A stretch of DNA of 64,000 bases from Silurus meridionalis (Eukaryota > Chordata > Actinopteri > Siluriformes > Siluridae), in assembly GCF_014805685.1 (NCBI RefSeq), contig NC_060886.1:28818862-28882861 (forward strand). The letters are read 5' to 3'. Positions 44,141-54,387 of this stretch are shown one piece after another. The position numbers and the translations under genes were made by a program. The first letter of the stretch is position 1; every line of letters begins with the position of its first letter. The notes beneath the pieces are model-generated. The model worked only from the letters and a program-made list of their open reading frames with translations. It did no database searches and was not told the origin of the DNA.

Positions 44141-44144
44141 ATAT

Positions 44145-44490
44145 GCAGGCATAAATTACAACAAAGAGCAAAAGTGAAATTTTACATGAAATTGGGCAAA
44201 TCTACCACACAGATGTTTGACGTGACATACGTTTGATATACAGCAATGCTGCATCACGTTGTTTGAGGAATTTTGATTGGCACCCCCCGAGATCAGACAG
44301 ACCTTAACCCCCCCTACTTCGTACCCACCCTACTCACCAGATTTGCCTTTTGCGGACTTCGACCTCTTCCCAAAGATGAAGATCCAGCTCAATGGTTGCT
44401 GGGAGCACTGTATTGCTGTGCAAAGGAACTATTTTAAAGGTCATACCACGTTAGTCTCAAAACCTTTTGATACCATCTTGTATCTGTGGA
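44145..44490 (+). mobile_element. Mariner element, strongly deleted copy
   Basis: Plus-strand translation: VKFYMKLGKSTTQMFDV (N-terminal helix-turn-helix start), a gap, then PPYSPDLPFADFDLFPKMKI with QLNG (third catalytic Asp context of DD34D mariners), another gap, CIAVQRNYFKG and the right terminal repeat CAAAACCTTTTGATACCATC. Two internal deletions leave about 350 bp. Same family as 19324-19930 and 54388-54985. Confidence 0.85.
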
Positions 44491-44599
44491 TTTAAGGCTT
44501 GCTTGTTTTGTCCAATCTAACAGAATAAACAAAATAACAAGCTTATGCTGGCTCATTGGAAATAAGCCAGGAAAAAAGCCTCATAGCTGCAAAGTGGTC

Positions 44600-44830
44600 A
44601 AAGTGGCCAAATTTCTACAGGAACATGAACCAAGTTAAAAATGTTGGCTTGGCCTCCAAATTTCCCAGATCTATGAAAGCACAATTTCATCAATTTGCAT
44701 TTGGATGGATCTACTCTAAATATCTTGATGCCAGATACCTCAGCAAAAAACTTGGAGTCTATACAGGGTCAGAGCTATTTTTGCATCAATGCATAATTAG
44801 GCAGGTGGTTTTATGTTATGGCTGATTGAA
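44600..44830 (+). mobile_element. Tc1-like transposon, 3' fragment
   Basis: TTGGCTTGGCCTCCAAATTT, CCCAGATCT (a WPPNSPDLNPIE-type catalytic region, mutated), TCTTGATGCCAGATACCTCA, then a right end AGGCAGGTGGTTTTATGTTA, TGGCTGATTG. Same family as 1622-2015, opposite half. It lies directly beyond the mariner copy. Confidence 0.78.
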
Positions 44831-44837
44831 GTATATA

Positions 44838-44965
44838 ATAGTTAAGTTTTTGGGTTACTGATCAGTAGGTTGGGAGTTCAAGTCCCAGCATTGGTAAGCT
44901 GCAAATGTTTGGCTCTATCTAGCAATTTACCAAGGCAGACCATATTGTCTGACCACTGACAAACT
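44838..44965 (+). mobile_element. tRNA-derived SINE, 5' part
   Basis: TAAGTTTTTGGGTTACTGAT, CAGTAGGTTGGGAGTTCAAG, TCCCAGCATTGGTAAGCTGC. A clear B box (GAGTTCAAGTCCC); the tail is lost or too decayed. Confidence 0.65.
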
Positions 44966-44989
44966 TGGCCAGTAGTTGTGTGTGGGAAA

Positions 44990-45555
44990 ACAGTACAAAA
45001 GTAAAAAAAAAAAAAAACAACAAATGGAGAAAAGTTTCAGGGAAGTTTGTACAAGAACTTATTTATGTTTCTGTTCAACAAGAAACAGTCTTGTACACGT
45101 TTGCTATCGTTCTCGACAGTGTGCTCTCACAACCAATGCTTCCCATTAGCAAAAGCAAAAGTGTCGCGATTTCGAAATCGTCTTTGAAATAGACTCTGGG
45201 ATAACGTTTGCCGGCAGGATGCCATCAAAGTGCGGTTAAAAGGCTGGTGGCCAATTACTGTGGATACATTCCAGATTGTTAAATCACCCCCAGTTTGCAT
45301 TAATAGCAAATTAATGAGCTCATCATGGCTAGGACTATTTAAAACTATGCATCTTTAGCATATTTGGCTACCTCTGGACGCTAATTTAAATGCTTGCCTT
45401 CTTCTTATTTGCTTTGATGCACACTGCTTTATCAGAGTTATCCTGTTTTCTAGCAGATTTTGGCATTACAGAAAAATGTCACTCCTAACCTAAAATATTT
45501 CACATATTTGGTTCACTTCCTGGTCCATTCAGGGTTAAATTGTGTTCTACCTTAA
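44990..45555. other. Unique spacer
   Basis: Nothing supported. Confidence 0.4.
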
Positions 45556-45559
45556 ACTT

Positions 45560-46250
45560 TTCTGGGAATTATTGCCACTAAAAAATGGAATGAGGCTGCA
45601 GGTATTTGCGCTCATTTAGCAACAAGGTCATTGGTGGGATCAGGTACTGATGTTTGGCTGAGGAGGTCTGGGGTTCATTCCAGATTCCAGTAGTCTTCCT
45701 TTTGCTCCATTGAAAGACTCCACTCTTCTGGGAAGGCTTGCCACTAGGATTTGTGCTCATTCATCTACAAGAGGAGGAGGAGGAAGCTTAGTGTTTTGGA
45801 TCTGAAGGTTGTGAATTTGAATTCCAGCCACACCAAGCTGCCACTCCTGGGCCCCTGAGCAAGGCCCTTAACACCATAGATTGTCAGTTGTATGAATGAG
45901 AAAAATGCAAGTCATTCTGGAATCGGGCATCTGCCAACTGCCATAAATGTAAGTGTAAATGTAGGAGCATTAGTGGCATCCGGTACTGATGTTGGCTAAG
46001 GAGTTCTGGGGTTAACTTAGTGCCCAAAAATGTTCAGCAGGGTTGAGAATGTCCAGCAGGGCACTTGAATTCTTCCACTTTAACCTTTGTGGAGGTGTCA
46101 TGCTGGAGCAGGTTTGGGCCTTTTAGTTCCAGTAATGGGAAAGTGTCAAGCTACAGCATTCAAAGAACTTCTTTACAATTGTGTTTCTCCAACCAGTAGT
46201 AGAAAGAACCTATAGGATTGTTGGTCCGGTCATGACAATCTTTAAGCTGT
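45560..46250 (+). mobile_element. Family-A elements, one interrupted by a SINE
   Basis: 45565-45700 is an old copy (CGCTCATTTAGCAACAAGGT, ATCAGGTACTGATGTTTGGC, GAGGAGGTCTGGGG). A second copy starts near 45715 (GACTCCACTCTTCTGGGAAG, CCACTAGGATTTGTGCTCAT, TCATCTACAAGAG), is split by a SINE at 45773-45963, and resumes with GGAGCATTAGTGGCATCCGG, TACTGATGTTGGC, GGAGTTCTGGGG, GTCATGCTGGAGCAGGTTTG, CAAGCTACAGCATTCAAAGA. Joining the two sides restores the usual family-A order. Confidence 0.8.
45773..45963 (+). mobile_element. tRNA-derived SINE with L2 tail, nested in a family-A element
   Basis: TTTTGGATCTGAAGGTTGTG, AATTTGAATTCCAGCCACAC (B box region), CAAGCTGCCACTCCTGGGCC, CCTGAGCAAGGCCCTTAACA, then the tail AAGTCATTCTGGAATCGGGC, ATCTGCCAACTGCCATAAAT, GTAAGTGTAAATGTA. 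The tail matches the L2 terminus at 34480-34535. Possible short target duplication AGGAG on both sides. Confidence 0.85.
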
Positions 46251-46297
46251 ATAGCGTACAGTATTTCATGTGACAGAGCAAAAGTATTTGATCATTA

Positions 46298-46537
46298 GTT
46301 ATTTCATAATAATTGGTTCCCTGGTGGTCTAGTGGTTAGGATGCGGGGCTCTTACCACTGCGGCCCGGGTTCGATCCCCGGGGCAGGGAACCAACCCCAG
46401 CCATTAGGGGTGCACAAGCCTTAGTGCCGGTCCCAAGCCCGGATAAATGGGGAGGGTTGTATTAGGAAGGGCATCCAGCGTAAAAACGTGCCAAATCAAA
46501 CATGGCGACCCCTAAAGAAAGTTATGTCATAGTAATT
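46298..46537 (+). mobile_element. tRNA-Glu-derived SINE with RTE-type tail and target duplication
   Basis: The 206 bp body (46315-46520) opens with a tRNA-Glu-like head: TCCCTGGTGGTCTAGTGGTT (A box), GGGGCTCTTACCACTGCGGC (anticodon arm, loop CTCTTAC) and GGGTTCGATCCCCGG (B box). The body follows (AGTGCCGGTCCCAAGCCCGG, GGAAGGGCATCCAGCG) and ends CATGGCGACCCCTAAAGAAA. The ending is a shortened form of the RTE-like LINE 3' end at 2030-2080. Flanks GTTATTTCATAATAATT and GTTATGTCATAGTAATT match at 15 of 17. The loop would give anticodon CTT and the anticodon stem has mismatches, so it is not a working tRNA gene. Confidence 0.93.
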
Positions 46538-46695
46538 TATTCATGGCATTTGGAAGATGCCCATATCAAGAGCGACTAAGCACTTGAGGGTTAAAGGCTT
46601 TGCTCAAGGTCCCAGCAGTGGTAACTTGGATTGGTGGTCCTGGGCCAAATTATCTGGTAATGTCTTTACCAGAGAGCTACCACTTTCCAGTAATT
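46538..46695 (-). mobile_element. tRNA-derived SINE with L2-like tail
   Basis: On the minus strand: GGTAGCTCTCTGGTAAAGAC, then CCAAGTTACCACTGCTGGGA, CCTTGAGCAAAGCCTTTAAC, CCTCAAGTGCTTAGTCGCTC, TTGATATGGGCATCTTCCAA, ATGCCATGAATAAA. The tRNA-Glu SINE upstream inserted at the tail of this older copy. Confidence 0.78.
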
Positions 46696-47325
46696 TTAAC
46701 ATTACAGAACACTTGTAGAATTCATCCACAATGGATTTTGACTGGACCCATACCAAGACCACCTTGCTCAGACTTTTATTTTGAATGATCAATATTAGCA
46801 TCGTCATCTTCCTCCAAAGAAACTCTGAGAAATAAAAACAAAACAATACGCAGAGCAAATAAAGTAAACCAAACACCATTCCATTTTATTTGTTGTTGTT
46901 GTTGTTGCCGAATTAAATTCATTCCAACAACCTTGAATAGGACGGAGTCTAAGCAAAACCCTTTTAAAAGCAGTAATTGCAGTACAGAATATGTCACTCC
47001 ATCCTTTTATCCTTCACTTAGAAAAAAGTGCATAATACACACACTAAAAGCCTCATTGTTGATGGTGCGAGAGCCATTTATTAATTCTGGAGGGACGTTG
47101 AGAAAACATTTTCTTTCTCTCTCCCTCTCTCATTTTATTGATTTTAGACATTAAAACCTAAAACGCCATGACTATTTCAAGAGCCCATCAATAAATAATA
47201 CATGGCGAATAAAAAAAAAACATTTTAAACATGTGAAAATTCACACGGACCGGTTTACCAGTCTCGCTTCCATTCTCATGCAACCAGGAATTAGCAGTAA
47301 TAGGCATATATAATATATTAATCAA
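46696..47325. other. Unique spacer
   Basis: A (TTG)n patch at 46888-46908; otherwise nothing supported. Confidence 0.4.
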
Positions 47326-47329
47326 ATTC

Positions 47330-47720
47330 AAATTTCATTTGTCACATACACATTCATACAGAGTACGACATGTGGTGGAATGTATTTTCAGTGTATTAAG
47401 TATAGTATAACTAAAAAGTATGAAAATAAAGTTAAGAATAGGAAAAGAGAGAAGGTACTAGTTCCTGGGTGTTTCCTGGTTTAAACTCTAAATGGCCCCT
47501 GTCCGCTTTCATGGAGCGGAAGCGTTTCCCTGAATGCAACAGAGAAAAGAGGCCATTGTTGGGATGGCTAAGGTCCTTCACAATCTTCCTGGCCCTGATC
47601 CGGCACCGTGTGCTGTAGATGTCCTGCAGGTCAGGGAGTTCTACGTTCAGCTGACCGCAACACCCTCTAAAGTGCTCGCCTGTCCATGGTGCTGTTCCCA
47701 AACCAGGAAGTGATTCTACC
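47330..47720 (-). mobile_element. Rex1-like LINE C-terminus with 3' region
   Basis: Minus-strand translation: GQLNVELPDLQDIYSTRC, RARKIVKDLSHPNNGLFSLL, HSGKRFRSMKA, the end of a Rex1-like reverse transcriptase. Beyond it, at 47330-47400, plus-strand text CAAATTTCATTTGTCACATA, CACATTCATACAGAGTACGA and CATGTGGTGGAATG is a common fish repeat end in antisense. The two together may be one truncated LINE 3' end. Confidence 0.75.
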
Positions 47721-48470
47721 CATCAGAACCATTAGATATGAGTGGCTTGATCATACGTAATGATGTCCATGTTATATAAAGGCCAAAGGTCAAAATAAAC
47801 TATGCTCTAAATTGCTATGGTAGGCATGCAGAATTTTACTAGGTGAATTTTATATGGACTAGATAACTGATGAATATGAATCTAATAAATGAGAACTGTT
47901 CCAAATTTGAGTTGTTGGATTAACACCATGCAATTCCATCTGGATTTTGGATAATTGGAAAGAATATCACCAGGCTTTAAAACTGAGGTTTTTTAGCAGG
48001 TTGCACCAATTCAAATGTAAGACTTTTTAAAACCTTTTTAAAACCATTAAGAATGATAATGAACACAAGTTTTTAGCAACTGGCCTTAACCAAGCATTCG
48101 CTTTTACAAAAATCAGGGACTCTTTCAGTGTTGGTCAATTTACACATTCAAAATTCAAGCTTTTTAAAAGTATACATTGTTAGAGAATATGAGAAAATAA
48201 ACGAAGAGAAGATATGAGTAAAGATAAACAGTATAACGATAGGGTGTATAATAATATAATATAGAATATGTGTGTAAGGTGTAGTGTGCAGACTTATGGT
48301 AAAGTTTATAAGTGCATGTGGGAAGAAGCATAAGTGTCATATGCTTGAGAAGGAGGCTGTGAGGTCTGCAACTTGATAACCGAAAACAATAAAGCGAATT
48401 TGAACATGTAGTCGATTTTCAAATAAAGTAAAGATCATTAGAAAAGAAGAAAGATAAAGAATATAACACA
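47721..48470. other. AT-rich spacer
   Basis: Nothing supported. Confidence 0.4.
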
Positions 48471-48474
48471 TGGC

Positions 48475-48710
48475 CTCTCGGGAATTCTTTATCACACATA
48501 CATTACAGCCCAGTGAAATCCTTTCTTTGCATATCCAAGCAATGGTAGGAAGCTAAGTTCAGCCATGATGCACCCCCCCCGGAGCACAGAAATTTAAGGG
48601 GCCTTGCTCAAGGGCCCAAGAGTGGCAGCTTGGTGAAACTGGGGCTTGAACCCCCAGCATTCTGATCAGTAATCCAGAGCCTTAATCAGTAAGCTATGAC
48701 TTCCCAATAA
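48475..48710 (-). mobile_element. tRNA-derived SINE (second type), full length
   Basis: Plus-strand text TATCACACATACATTACAGC, CCAGTGAAATCCTTTCTTTG, CATATCC (tail, reversed), GGTAGGAAGCTAAGTTCAGC, CATGATGCACC, GGGGCCTTGCTCAAGGGCCC, GTGGCAGCTTGGTGAAACTG, GGGCTTGAACCCCCAGCATT (B box complement), AGAGCCTTAATCAGTAAGCT. The longest copy of this type, with the tail that the others lack. A C-run at 48571-48579 marks a hypermutable spot. Confidence 0.85.
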
Positions 48711-48949
48711 CATTGCGTGCACAATAGAGTGCTGCATTTGGATTTATAATAATATATCAAATATGTGACATTTTGCTTATTGTGTCCAGTTCCTTGTGTC
48801 TTATATTAGGCTGTAATTTCCGTCATACCATATTGGTTTTAAAAAATGCCATGTTGAAGCTTTCTTTCATTAATTGGACCTCAACGCAATACAAACGCAA
48901 GTGTCGATGCGTTTATTAGCACTCGGTTTGAACCCCTACGCATTTTTCT

Positions 48950-49330
48950 TTTTTTTATTTCAGCTGAAAGAGATTGATGATTACTTTAAAGTTTGCCTCT
49001 GTTTGACATGAAGGGCCTATCGAGCCATGCCAAATCTGATCGAGATAAAAAATACGCAATTAAGAGATTAATGGCGAGAGGAAGTTGACATAATTGGATA
49101 CAAAATGCCACTGTAATAACAATTACGCCGGGTTCCTTATTCCAAGTAATGGACCCATGGCAGGATATCTGATTTAGGGACAAACAGTTATTTGCTGACC
49201 GCTGACTTACATTCTCGATGCGCAAATGAGCAAGCATCTCATCTTACGGCAAACATTTCGGCTGTTGCTTTCAAAAGGATCCAAATCACAGGAAGCTGTT
49301 GCTCCAGGGGACTCGGCAGCAGGTACACGG
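48950..49330 (+). promoter_or_regulatory. Candidate conserved non-coding element
   Basis: GATTGATGATTACTTTAAAG, GTTTGCCTCTGTTTGACATG, CGCAATTAAGAGATTAATGG, CGAGAGGAAGTTGACATAAT, ACAATTACGCCGGGTTCC and CAAATGAGCAAGCATCTC. A long non-repetitive stretch with many homeodomain-like cores and no coding. With 49.4-50.8 kb it forms the longest repeat-free block in the window. Confidence 0.38.
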
Positions 49331-49399
49331 TGCAGGTCGAATGAGCGCAGCACTCAAACAATAACAGATAATATACTGTATGGCTATCTATGGTTTCGT

Positions 49400-49770
49400 A
49401 ATGTCCCATGAATAAGAGTCTCCGGGAGCACTTGTCTCCAGCTATGCATCATCATTAGCATAATAAGCTGCACATCTGAATTAGGGGAAAAAAAAATAAA
49501 AGCAGAAATGTGGGTAATCTTCAAAGCAGGGATCAGGCTTTGAAGGTATCTGCGGTTGCTTCAAAGCCTGCGGATGTGCCGATGCCAGCGGGCAGCTCCA
49601 ACGCGGTAATTGCTCGTTTTTCTTTGCCAGATTCTCGGCTAAGTTCAGCGCCGGTGCCTCTCCATACCGGTACCTGCTTTTTTTATTCAGACATCTCCGG
49701 ATTACCTGGAGGAAAAATACCAAATTGTCTTGAATAAATGACAAAGCCATTAGGTTCTGCTTCATGGACT
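49400..49770 (+). promoter_or_regulatory. Candidate conserved non-coding element
   Basis: CAGCTATGCATCATCATTAG, CATAATAAGCTGCACATCTG, AATTAGGGG, GGTAATTGCTCGTTTTTCTT, TGCCAGATTCTCGGC and TCTTGAATAAATGACAAAGC. Balanced GC, no repeats recognised. Confidence 0.33.
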
Positions 49771-50289
49771 TTCCCATATTCAATTTAGTAATGTATCAGA
49801 GCCAGCAACATGTCTAATGGCCTGGGGTCAAGATGGAGTAGGATTTTTTTCAGATTCATCACAAAATGGAGACGACTAGACTCAATGAGGGCTTAAATTA
49901 GAATGGCGTAACTGCGTAAGATGGGGTTGATGTAGATCACTGCCGCTACCCCTTGGCCAGGCATCGTGCAGACGGTCAGGATATCTCTATTCACATTTAG
50001 TCTTTATAAAAAGGAACCATCAAAAGGAGAGAGTCAAAACCTTGACATTTTTTGTTACTCGCGAGGGGTCTTACAACGTAACCCCCTGCGAGTATCAAGG
50101 TTGCACAGTAATTCCATTTTTGAAAAGTGTTTCTTACAGTTTGCCCACTGGAGATACTCTAAAAACAATTCATTTATCCAGCGTTGTCAAGGTTGCTATA
50201 TTTGTATAAAAAGAACACACTGCTGGCAAAAAAATGTCCCAAATGTAAGGATGGCAGGAAATCAAAAAATGTAACAGTGCCAAAAATAC

Positions 50290-50770
50290 AAGGTGTTACC
50301 GGCTCATCGATGTTCACTGCCGGTTGTTTTGCTAATTACGGTGCCTAATGAATATGTATTAGCTTTTCACAGCTTAAGACATCCACCTTTCCCAAATAGA
50401 GGGGGTTAAATATGTTTGCCAAAGCGACTGAGCCAATAGATACAGTGACAGGTTGCCACTCCAGTCTCTTTATCCTGTCATCTTGGCAATGGGATAAGGG
50501 CAGAAGGGGTGATAAGATTGAAATATGTTGCATGCAGTTCAGCAATAAATCCTCACATAATGACACCATCCCACGTCGACTAATCTGGTACTAATATGGC
50601 ATCTGTTTAAATCGCTTTGCTCAAAGGAGCATACTGCAATAAAAAATGGCTAGAGATATGACAAAGCCAGGAATGGATCAGATGGGGATAAGGAAAGCAA
50701 ATATCCTAGCAAAAATCCCAGCAAGATATTTAAATACGCTAAGTGTGCCATGCTCATGCCTGTGTAGGAG
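50290..50770 (+). promoter_or_regulatory. Candidate conserved non-coding element
   Basis: TTTTGCTAATTACGGTGCCT, AATGAATATGTATTAGCTTT, GGTTGCCACTCCAGTCTC, CAGCAATAAATCCTCACATA, ATGACACCATCCCACGTCGA, CTTTGCTCAAAGGAGC (a HNF4/COUP-type site pattern) and AAGCAAATATCC. Non-repetitive. Appearance only. Confidence 0.35.
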
Positions 50771-51720
50771 TGGTAATGAGAGGAATTTGTTATTGAACCA
50801 CACAATTGGCTAATATTTCCGTATTAATAACATTGAATGGAATATTGAATACCTTTTGCTGATTGGGTAGAAATTGTGTATAATTTGTAAAAAATTTACT
50901 GTACGCTAGTATGAAATCAGACTGCATAAACTTTTATCAGCTAGCATCTCTGTATCGCTAGTGTTGCTAGTCATCTATTAGCTTCCAGATCTTTCTACCG
51001 TCTTCTGTTTCCAACCATAATGTCTAGTAGGCAATGCAATGCAACGCAATTAAAACACAACGGGTTTCGTAGATATTTCAGATAGTATGCAATTGCAATG
51101 AACGTAAGGTTCTTAGCATAAATATGAACCTGGACTGCTTAGCACCAGCCACTGCACAATCATGAATGTCTTGTGATTAGCACTTATATAAAAGTCTCAC
51201 CTTTCACAGTATTTTTCGTTTCATGTTTGTCTTTGTTGTTGATTCAGGATTTTCTTATTAAGTGTTTTGTTTCATGTTTTTGTTGTCCTCTAGGGTGTAA
51301 ATTTAGAAGTAGTTACACATGCAATTGTCTCTGTTCATGTTACATGGCAATCATGTCATGCAGCGAGAGCACACATGATAGCAGAAGCTATTTTCAGCTA
51401 ATCCACAGGCAAACTAATCCAAAACGACAGGTATGAACATCAGCGTAATGGAGGCGTGGGTTCGGGCGATCAGCAAGCAACATAGCTAAGGGGAAAAGCA
51501 AGAGCATGAAAAAAGAAACAATGAGAAATGAATCAAAAAACAAAATTGAAGTGCGCTAGCATTGCATGCATGGGGATCAGCTCTGACACGTTAAAGTGCA
51601 ATTCATGCACAAAACATGTTTGACTTTGAATACCGTATTTGCAGTCAAAATCAGTGTGTGAACTAAAATCTTTTTATTTACAAGGCAACTTGTTTAGTAA
51701 ATTTACTTTATTGACCATTT
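50771..51720. other. Unique spacer
   Basis: No supported element. 51040-51060 has a GCAATGCAATGCAACGCAAT run. Confidence 0.4.
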
Positions 51721-51725
51721 AAAAC

Positions 51726-51930
51726 TTCTAGTTCTTCTTTCTCATTTGGCTGCTCTTATTAGGGATCTCCACAGCAGATCATCCGTCTCCATATCACTCC
51801 GTCCTCTACATCTGCCTCTTTCAAACCAACAACCTGCACAAATCTTCCCTCTACCACATCCATAAACCTTCTCCTTGGCCTTCTTTTTTACCTCCTGCCT
51901 GCTGGCTCTATCCTCAGCATTCTTCTACAT
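51726..51930 (-). mobile_element. RTE-like LINE, 3' end fragment
   Basis: Plus-strand text GTTCTTCTTTCTCATTTGGC, CACAGCAGATCATCCGTCTC, CGTCCTCTACATCTGCCTCT, CATCCATAAACCTTCTCCTT, GCTGGCTCTATCCTCAGCAT matches 2030-2215 in the same orientation, and both begin with the LINE terminus (TTCTTCTTTC). Cut off by a TA-rich patch near 51940. Confidence 0.82.
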
Positions 51931-53595
51931 ATATGTACTGAGATATATATATATATATTATTGTGTGTGTGCATGTAAATGTATGTATGCATGTGTGTGT
52001 ATGTGTATATATGAGGGCTATCAATTGATTAAAATATACAATTTTGGTGTTTTAATTTATGTTAATCATCAGGGTACCAAACGGAACCTTTGCTATGTTT
52101 CCACACGGACGGTTTTAATTGCCGGATTTGTGCATCGTGGCGGGTTTTGGTGCTTGATTTGAGACTCGGTACATCAGTGAAACGAATGTTAATTGAAAAA
52201 ATAAATATAATTTTTTTTTTTTTTTTAGATCTGAGTAAAGAAAGGACATCGTAAATAAATTTGTGTTTCGTAGAAGGTTTAAATTACGCCACTTTATTTT
52301 TTCATACTTATATTATAATAAAACAAACAGAAATGCGCACTTCATTAATCGAGCATTAATAAAAGAGTTAAAATCAATTTGCATTAGTTATTTTTTTTAT
52401 ATTTTATATAGATTCATATATAATATACATATATTACTTATTTATTTATTTTTTAAATGGATGTCTATATAATGCCAACAATTGAAAAATCATCACTGAT
52501 TGTCAACTACATTTCCCATGAGCCAGTGCACCTCATAGGGCTACGTGACATGTTTGAACACCTGAATCTCATTGTCTGCTAATTAACACTTGTATGTAGA
52601 TACCATTACTTCTGTCTCTTGTTTGTCTCTCCATGGTTTTGAGTCATGCATGTGTTTGTACCCTTGTTTCAATATTTCTTTTTTTTTTGTGTTTAGTTTT
52701 ATTGTTCAATGTGTGCACTTTGTTACATCTTTTGCATTTTAGGCTTTGTATTACACGACACAATTATTTCAATACTGGTTAAATTATGAACAGTAACAGT
52801 ATAAAGCAAAATATTTTGCTCACAAAATAGTTTCCTGAACATTGATTGCAAAAATGAACAGATTTCAGACTTTTGCTTTGCATTCCATATTCATGACCCT
52901 AACTTTAACAAAGACCATTTATTGTTTATACAAGAAAGCAATCGCCATCGTGTATCCCGCGGCATACGTGTAGGAATGGCGACAAGCTTTTAAGTGTGAC
53001 TTAAGGCCAAAAAGAGATTCTATGAGATTTCTATGCATACGAAGAGCTTTCCTTCAGAGCAGAGCAATTTGTGGTTATCTAACATTCATTTATGCATGAC
53101 CTACTAACGGAACATGGAATTTTAATGGAAGATGCCACTCACTAATCTCTTAAATTGATTCTGTCGCATCGCAACTATGGTTTTCTATTAAGCTGTGTTA
53201 CTGTGACTAGTTACAGTACGCTCTAGAATTGAATGTTCGCTTTCGCAAGTAAAATGCATTGAAAGGAGGTTGCTGGGTCCGGGAAGTCCATCAATGACCA
53301 AGAAAAAAATAGACAAGCAAACATAAAGTAGGCAGAACCCAATGGGTGGGAAAATAGCACTGAAAATGAACAGCCAGGAGAATGTAATGTTTTGGTTCTG
53401 ATTGCAGTATAGTACTCAGGAGTGGGACTAGGTGTGATGTAATGAGTGGAAAGGGTTGAATTGGATGCAGATACATTTAAAAAATTGTAGTTATTCCAGT
53501 AGGCAGGTGGACAAATCCAAACTGTAAGGCAGGTTTAAGGTCATAACATAGAACATTACACAAAATTTTGACTATACACTCGACTATAAGAGTTG
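51931..53595. other. AT-rich spacer
   Basis: Includes a small TA run at 51940-51957. 52500-52640 (AACTACATTTCCCATGAGCC, ACCTGAATCTCATTGTCTG) resembles an end of a fish repeat but cannot be classed. The rest is unidentified. Confidence 0.35.
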
Positions 53596-53599
53596 TATG

Positions 53600-53995
53600 T
53601 ACTTTTTGAACGTCCGGTTCCACATTTAGTCCCCACTTACTGTTATAATAGGCTCTACTTTTCTAGATATTAGATTTTGAAGTGTGCTTTTGGAGATGTT
53701 TTGCTAATGTAGGTGAGATGAAGAGGCCTGGAGTGCAGTCAGTATTATAATTCATTCCAAAGTTGTTCAGTTGGATTGAGGTTAAAGCTCTAGAGAAGGA
53801 AACTCAAGATCTTCCACTCAAACCAATGTAAACCATACCTTTTATATAAAGCTTGCTTTGTGTACAGGGGAGTTTTTATGCTTGTAACAATGAATGGGAA
53901 ACATCCAAAGACGTCCTATGCAACTGTGTGCTTCCAAATTTGTGGTAACAGTTTGGGAGAAAAAAAAAATATGACTGGAAAAGTCAAGTGCCCGT
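53600..53995 (+). mobile_element. MITE-like element (family A)
   Basis: ACTTTTTGAACGTCCGGTTC, CACATTTAGTCCCCACTTAC, TTTTGAAGTGTGCTTTTGGA, GAGGCCTGGAGTGCAGTCAG, ATTCATTCCAAAGTTGTTCA, CTCAAGATCTTCCACTCAAA, TGTGTGCTTCCAAATTTGTG and ATGACTGGAAAAGTCAAGTG. Near complete; the right terminal repeat is eroded. Confidence 0.82.
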
Positions 53996-53999
53996 ACGC

Positions 54000-54280
54000 C
54001 ATATTGTGTAGGTTTTAGTCTTGCAATACAGTCAAATGCTAAATCGAAGAAAGCAATAAACAAAACAGGGACAAAACTAGAGCAGCAAACACACAGTATG
54101 AAGCGTTGTGTAATCAGATGTGCAATGACAAACGAATGAAACAAAGGACACACAGTGATATAAATATACAGCAAAGTCAAAACAGCTGCAGACAAGAAGG
54201 ACACAAGCAGTGACAGGAGACAAAACAAAAAAACCAAAACAAATTAGACATGGCAAGTAAACGCAACTCAAAAGTGCGCT
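54000..54280. other. Possible repeat, minus strand
   Basis: The minus strand is rich in TTTGTTTCCTGTCTCCTGTC and TGTGTCCTTTGTTTCATTCG-like text resembling a T-rich fish repeat end. The 131-codon frame here is hydrophobic because of T-rich sequence, not a recognised protein. Confidence 0.35.
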
Positions 54281-54283
54281 GTA

Positions 54284-54375
54284 GTGATGGGAAGATCGGA
54301 TCATTTTAGTGACTTGGTTCTTTTTTATCATATTCATGAACAATATTTTTGTTAATTTTTGTTACTTTAATCGTC
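54284..54375 (+). mobile_element. hAT-like element (family D), left end
   Basis: TGTAGTGATGGGAAGATCGG, ATCATTTTAGTGACTTGGTT, CTTTTTTATCATATTCATGA. Reverse complement of the end at 12825-12846. It stops at the mariner copy that follows. Confidence 0.7.
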
Positions 54376-54387
54376 TGCATAACGTAT

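Noticed and set aside
46315..46387. Functional tRNA-Glu gene
   Set aside because: The head is followed by a SINE body and tail and flanked by a 17-bp target duplication. The anticodon stem is mismatched and the loop would give CTT rather than CTC.
53842..54343. Hydrophobic minus-strand frames (131 and 88 codons) as a membrane protein
   Set aside because: Hydrophobicity follows from T-rich sequence; two overlapping frames look alike in this respect and lie over a family-A end and a probable repeat.
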